A stretch of 64,000 nucleotides of DNA, taken from Citrus sinensis (lineage: Eukaryota > Streptophyta > Magnoliopsida > Sapindales > Rutaceae). Made by a program: the position numbers and the translations under genes. The DNA lies in assembly GCF_022201045.2 (NCBI RefSeq), contig NC_068557.1, forward strand, positions 22,111,501 through 22,175,500, given 5' to 3'. The notes below the pieces were generated by a model, which was not told where the DNA came from, searched no databases, and worked only from the letters and a program-made list of their open reading frames with translations. Below, one piece after another: positions 60,114 to 64,000 of the stretch. How positions within the stretch are numbered: position 1 is the stretch's first letter; the number at the start of each line of letters is the position of its first letter.

Positions 60114-60512
60114 TTTTTTTTTTTTTTTTTGAATTACATGAGACTAATGCTCAGATTACAACTCATATTATATAAGATTTACAACTGATATTTATAATCA
60201 GACAATTACTGAGCCTAATTTACATTAATTCTTATATAGCACTGCCCAGATTTTACCCTCTCTAATATTCGAGGGGTGTCTACTCTACTCACATTCCCAG
60301 ATTTGGGTGTCTACTCCACTCACATTCCCATATTTTATCCTCTCTAATATTCGAGAGGTGTCTACTCCACTCACATTTCGAAAGGGAGACGACTGTCTTC
60401 ACTTAATGATTAAGGAAAGAAATAAACCCCTACATGCGTCGTGGGGGCTCGAACCGCTGCGCTCACAGTTGTGAGTGCAGGGTCCTGACCACTGGGCTAA
60501 GGCCCAGTTGGT
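60114..60512 (-). mobile_element. tRNA-derived SINE
   Basis: On the minus strand the head (60512 down) has a pol III A box tagcccagtgg (60499-60489) and a B box ggttcgagcc (60455-60446) at normal spacing. The tail ends in an A-run (T-run 60114-60132 on the plus strand). It is flanked by a 14-bp repeat with one mismatch, tcaatgtgatagtt (60100-60113) and tcaatgcgatagtt (60513-60526). The body contains an internal duplication (gtgtctactc, cactcacatt repeated). The length of about 399 bp is long for a plant SINE. Confidence 0.88.
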
Positions 60513-60526
60513 TCAATGCGATAGTT

Positions 60527-61225
60527 AAAGAAAACAATAGAGTAGGGACTAATCAAATAAATTGTTTTTAACTTCAAGAATCCCTAGTTTTTTTCCCTCC
60601 AAAAAAAAAAAAATTTCATCTGTTATTTGTACGGTCGTCGGAAGAAATTATGTTTATGGATTTTAACAAGCACTGGCTGTCATCCGGCCTCTCAACTTTT
60701 AATACAAGGGCTGAAATTTTAACATGGATTGGTTTGATCCAAGGGCTGAAAGACCAACGTTTATATTTTAGCTTGTGTCTGAATGTTTTTGGGGGAAGAC
60801 AAAGAGGAGTGTTACAGTCAACCACTTGAATGGGCGATCCTCACTCGCTTTCCTCAAATTGAATAAGTTCTCATATTTTCACTTTTTATGGGAACACACA
60901 AAAAGTAATTTTGTCACGTTCATTTAATAAACCATTTGATGACATTTTACCCACCACTTTAAGCATTTTTATACTCAAATGCCACTTGCTTCTTTATTCA
61001 ATTTACTTAATAACTCTTCTCTTTTTATTTTTTAAGTGAAAATTTCTGAAAACTCATATATTTAATCGAGCTACAAAATCATATTTTTTCTTAAAGATAT
61101 TTTTATTATTGATGGAGGTGTTAAAAGAATTTTATAATTTTTTAAAATATTATAATAAAATTAATTAAGAAAAAAGATGTTAATAGATATTTAGACAATG
61201 CCAATATTATCACTAAAAAAAACTC
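60527..61225. other. Intergenic DNA upstream of the TlyA-like gene
   Basis: No gene seen. AT-rich; the likely promoter of the following gene by position only. Confidence 0.45.
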
Positions 61226-61362
61226 ATGATACAATGTCCCATCAGAAGATTTGCTGTTGCTAGCAATGCCAAGTCAGAAGAGTCAATTGCCCAAAAAGTA
61301 AGCTTTATTGCTATTGCATATAACCAGATCTATGTCTATTTATTGCACAATTCATTTTAATA

Positions 61363-62057
61363 GGGAAATTTGTAACCTATCCCTAAATAAATTGACATTT
61401 TGTACGGCGTCCCTAATAAATTTAACTTGTTGCACCACGCACCCAAAAAAATTGACATTTTGCACCATGCCCCCAATTCCGTTATTTTCTCAGTTAAGTT
61501 TAACGGTGGAGGGGTAAAATTGAAAGTTTATTCCTTAAATTAATTTTAATGGGAATTCTCTTTATTGCAATTAAAATAAAAATCTTTAAAAAATTAAAGA
61601 AAAAATAATAGTGGTGACAATGTACATGTAACAAGAAATGTTTTATTACAATTAAAATAAAAATCTTAAAAAATTAAATGAAAATAATAGTGGTGACAAA
61701 TGTATATGTAACAAGAATTTTTTTTATTAAAATTAAAAAAAAAAATCTTTAAAAAATTAAAGGAAAAATAATAGTGGTGACAATGAGCATGTAAGAAGAA
61801 TTATTTTTTTATTGCAATTGAAAAAAAAACCTTAAAACAATTAAATGAGCTAAAAATTTTGTTTTTTTTACATAGAGGGGCATTTTTGTCATTCAATCAA
61901 AAGTTAGATGGAGCCGTTAGAAATAACTGAAAAATTAACGGAATTGGGGGTGTGGTGTAAAATGTCAATTTTTTTGGGTGCGTGGTGCAATAAGTTAAAT
62001 TTGTTGGGGACGCGGTGCAAAATATCAATTTATTTGGGGGTATGTTACAAATTTCCC
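61363..62057. mobile_element. MULE-type MITE in intron 1 of the TlyA-like gene
   Basis: 695 bp flanked by a perfect 9-bp target duplication attttaata (61354-61362 and 62058-62066), as for Mutator-like elements. The inverted ends are long, about 150-165 bp, starting gggaaatttgtaac and including aattgacattttg and cccccaattccgtta. The centre holds a minisatellite. No transposase. The element lies between exon 1 and exon 2 of the methyltransferase gene. Confidence 0.92.
61551..61850. repeat. Minisatellite inside the MULE-type MITE
   Basis: Three full units and one partial unit of about 80-90 bp, each with attgcaattaaaataaaaat, followed by ataatagtggtgacaa and catgtaacaagaa. Units differ by small indels. 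Confidence 0.8.
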
Positions 62058-64000
62058 ATTTTAATAAAAGTGTTAAAAACTTTTAAAAATTGAACTGTTG
62101 AGAAAGTCAGGTATTGGTAAGAGGGGTAATTTGATAGAAAATATGGATTTTCTGTTTTTTCGTTGTGGATTTGATATTTTATTTTCTATTGTTGACATTT
62201 TTTAAGGAAGAGGAGGCTGGATGAGATATGTCTTGAAAGGTTTCAGCCATATAGTCGAACATACCTACAGTCATGGATATTGCAAGGTAAGCTAAATTAT
62301 TGAATTGTATTAACAATGCCCTCCTGAATGTTGATTCTTTTCATAATATTTTAGTTTCGATAGAGTATGGGCGATTTTTTTTATCTAATATGAGTATGTG
62401 GTTCACATGATTAGTATCGCTACGAAGCTTAGTTGATTGCGAGTATGTATTGAAACTTTTATGTAAATGTGTCAGGTAGATTAAGAGACTCGCATTGTGA
62501 ACTCATTTAGTTTAGAATAGACAATCGACTTTAGTTGATTGATTATTTTGGTGATCCCATCTCTCAAACTCATTTATGGTGTAGGGAAAGTGTTTGTAGA
62601 TGGAAAGGTGGTGAACAAAGCTGGAACAGCCGTCTCTGATAAGGCTGTTGTAGAAATAATTGCCCAAGTGCCAAAATATGTATGTAGGTGATTACTCCTG
62701 GAACAATTCATCTTGCAATTTCAGACATAAATTTCGATTTTATGGTGACATTGGCGAGTCTTATTCTGATTTTTATCTTTTGTTCATTTGTTCAGAGTAG
62801 GACATAAGTTAGAAGCTGCCATTGAACAACTGGGTGTTGATGTAGCTGGCAAAGTAGCTCTTGATTCAGGTTTGTCCACTGGAGGGTTTACTGACTGTCT
62901 GCTTCAGTATGGTGCATCATTTGTTTATGGGGTTGATGTGGGTTATGGATAGGTACATGGATTTCTTTTTTCTTTTCTCTTTCTTAGAAGGCAATGTTTC
63001 TTCTGATCGTCCAATACTCTGCATTCTTGGTTTGTTATAGATCTTTGATTGATTATGGATGTTAACATCTTCAATAGGTAGCAGACAAAATTCGTTGTGA
63101 TGCACGTGTTTCTGTAATTGAAAGGACAAATTTAAGATACCTCACTGCTCTCCCTCAAAGAGTTGATTTGGTGACTTTGGACCTTTCATTCATTTCTATT
63201 CTCACGGTAAGCTTTCAAATGCTGTAATGCTATGTTTATGAGCTCTTTGAATTGTTTGCGTACATCTCCTCACCTTTGATTCCCCTGCTTGTATGCTGAT
63301 TGCTTAATGGGTTGCACCTTCTCTTTTGCTCTTCTAATAATCATCATAGATGGGGAAATAAGTGAATAAGATGATGATTTTGATAATTATTCACGACAGA
63401 GCAATTGTTCTTGTGAATCTAGTGCTTATTGACCGTTGTGTCCTGCATATTGTGATCCTTCTTTATAAGCAGGTCATGCCTGCTGTGATAAACTTGATGA
63501 AGGAAGAGGCAACTTTGATTACCTTGGTCAAACCTCAATTTGAAGCTCGCAGATCACAGGTAGATAACTTATCTCCATTTTTTCACTTCTGCTGGACTCT
63601 GCTGTATATGACTAAATAAATCTGAAATGATGTCAATGAGGGAACCACCTTTCCACTCCGAAGTGGCTGCTAACTTCACCAGCTTCTTCTTTTTATTGGA
63701 AGTACCTCAACAACTTGTTATTTGGTGGTCACATAAAATCATTCCTTCATATTTCATCGGTTTAAGACGGTGAGTATCATTTGTTTGAGTTCAAAATTTC
63801 GTTGTTATTGCAGGTAGGAGGTGGTAGGATTGTGAGAGATCCTTTAGTCCATAAGGAGGTCTGAAATTTTTCTCATCATTATTTTCTAATTGTTCTCACT
63901 TCTTTATTCCTATGTTCAGAGGAGTTTTATGCTTCTCTTGTTTTTCTCTAATTCTTGTTTTACTCTAATTTTGAACATGATTATATTTGGCATTGACTTG

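Larger units (their letters stand above)
61226..63858 (+). pseudogene. TlyA/FtsJ-like rRNA methyltransferase gene, partial, with in-frame TAG
   Basis: Exons placed by frame: 61226-61297, 62211-62286, 62585-62687, 62796-62952, 63078-63206, 63473-63559, 63814-63858; the 3' end is outside the window. Exon 1 gives a basic, Ser/Ala-containing N-terminus typical of an organelle transit peptide. Exons 2-3 hold an S4 RNA-binding domain (RRLDEICLERFQ, KVFVDGKVVNKAG). Exon 4 has the SAM-binding motif [12 protein letters not shown]. Exon 5 has VDLVTLDLSFIS, and exon 6 has LVKPQFEARRSQ. The family is called hemolysin-like in plants (At3g25470, memory), but these are 2'-O-methyltransferases that modify rRNA. 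The last codon of exon 4 is TAG (62950-62952), where CAG (Gln) is expected before an intact splice donor. As drawn it would stop at about residue 111. Confidence 0.8.

Noticed and set aside
60440-60512. tRNA gene candidate
   Set aside because: A and B boxes are present, but no full cloverleaf can be drawn; tail and target duplication show a SINE.

Overview
This is a stretch of a dicot nuclear genome. Genes are split by GT-AG introns, intergenic DNA is AT-rich, and plant transposons (hAT, MULE, Ty1/copia, Ty3/gypsy, L1-type LINE, tRNA-SINE) are abundant. The CC-NBS-LRR proteins read like the At4g27190-like genes of Citrus and relatives; that taxon guess rests on memory of the family and was not searched. 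No bacterial, organellar or CRISPR features are present.

Layout. 1-1927 is the 3' part of a hAT transposon with a broken transposase. 1928-9560 and 21415-28394 are two diverged copies of one segment. Each carries a full-length CC-NBS-LRR (CNL) resistance gene (2287-5898 and 21746-25326) and a long 3' flank. In that flank, on the minus strand, lies a broken piece resembling the spliceosomal helicase BRR2 fused to an unrecognised coding fragment. Between the two copies, 9561-18000 holds at least three more decayed copies of the flank without CNL genes. They are split by a truncated Ty3/gypsy element, a truncated Ty1/copia element and an unidentified insert. This looks like an R-gene cluster that expanded by tandem duplication and then decayed. 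A near-perfect inverted copy of the CNL leader lies just upstream of the second CNL.

28400-31650 is mostly featureless. From 32 kb the window becomes a conserved housekeeping block: RPL5 (minus, nine coding exons), an At4g08330-like zinc-binding protein and an F-box/LRR protein (plus, only one base apart), PEX13 (minus), a DUF3755 SANT-like protein (plus, divergent from PEX13) and a 62-residue membrane-anchor protein (minus). The order F-box/LRR, PEX13, DUF3755, small protein recalls Arabidopsis At3g07550-At3g07568 (from memory).

From 50 kb to the end two further genes are damaged. A conserved plant gene of unknown function (52794-58619) has a 3.2-kb LINE in an intron plus stop and frame defects. 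A TlyA/FtsJ-like rRNA methyltransferase gene (61226 to the window end) has a MULE-type MITE in intron 1 and an in-frame TAG as the last codon of an exon. Two hAT MITEs, a SINE and several minisatellites fill the gaps. Exon borders were placed by hand from reading frame and GT-AG sites; no transcript data were available.
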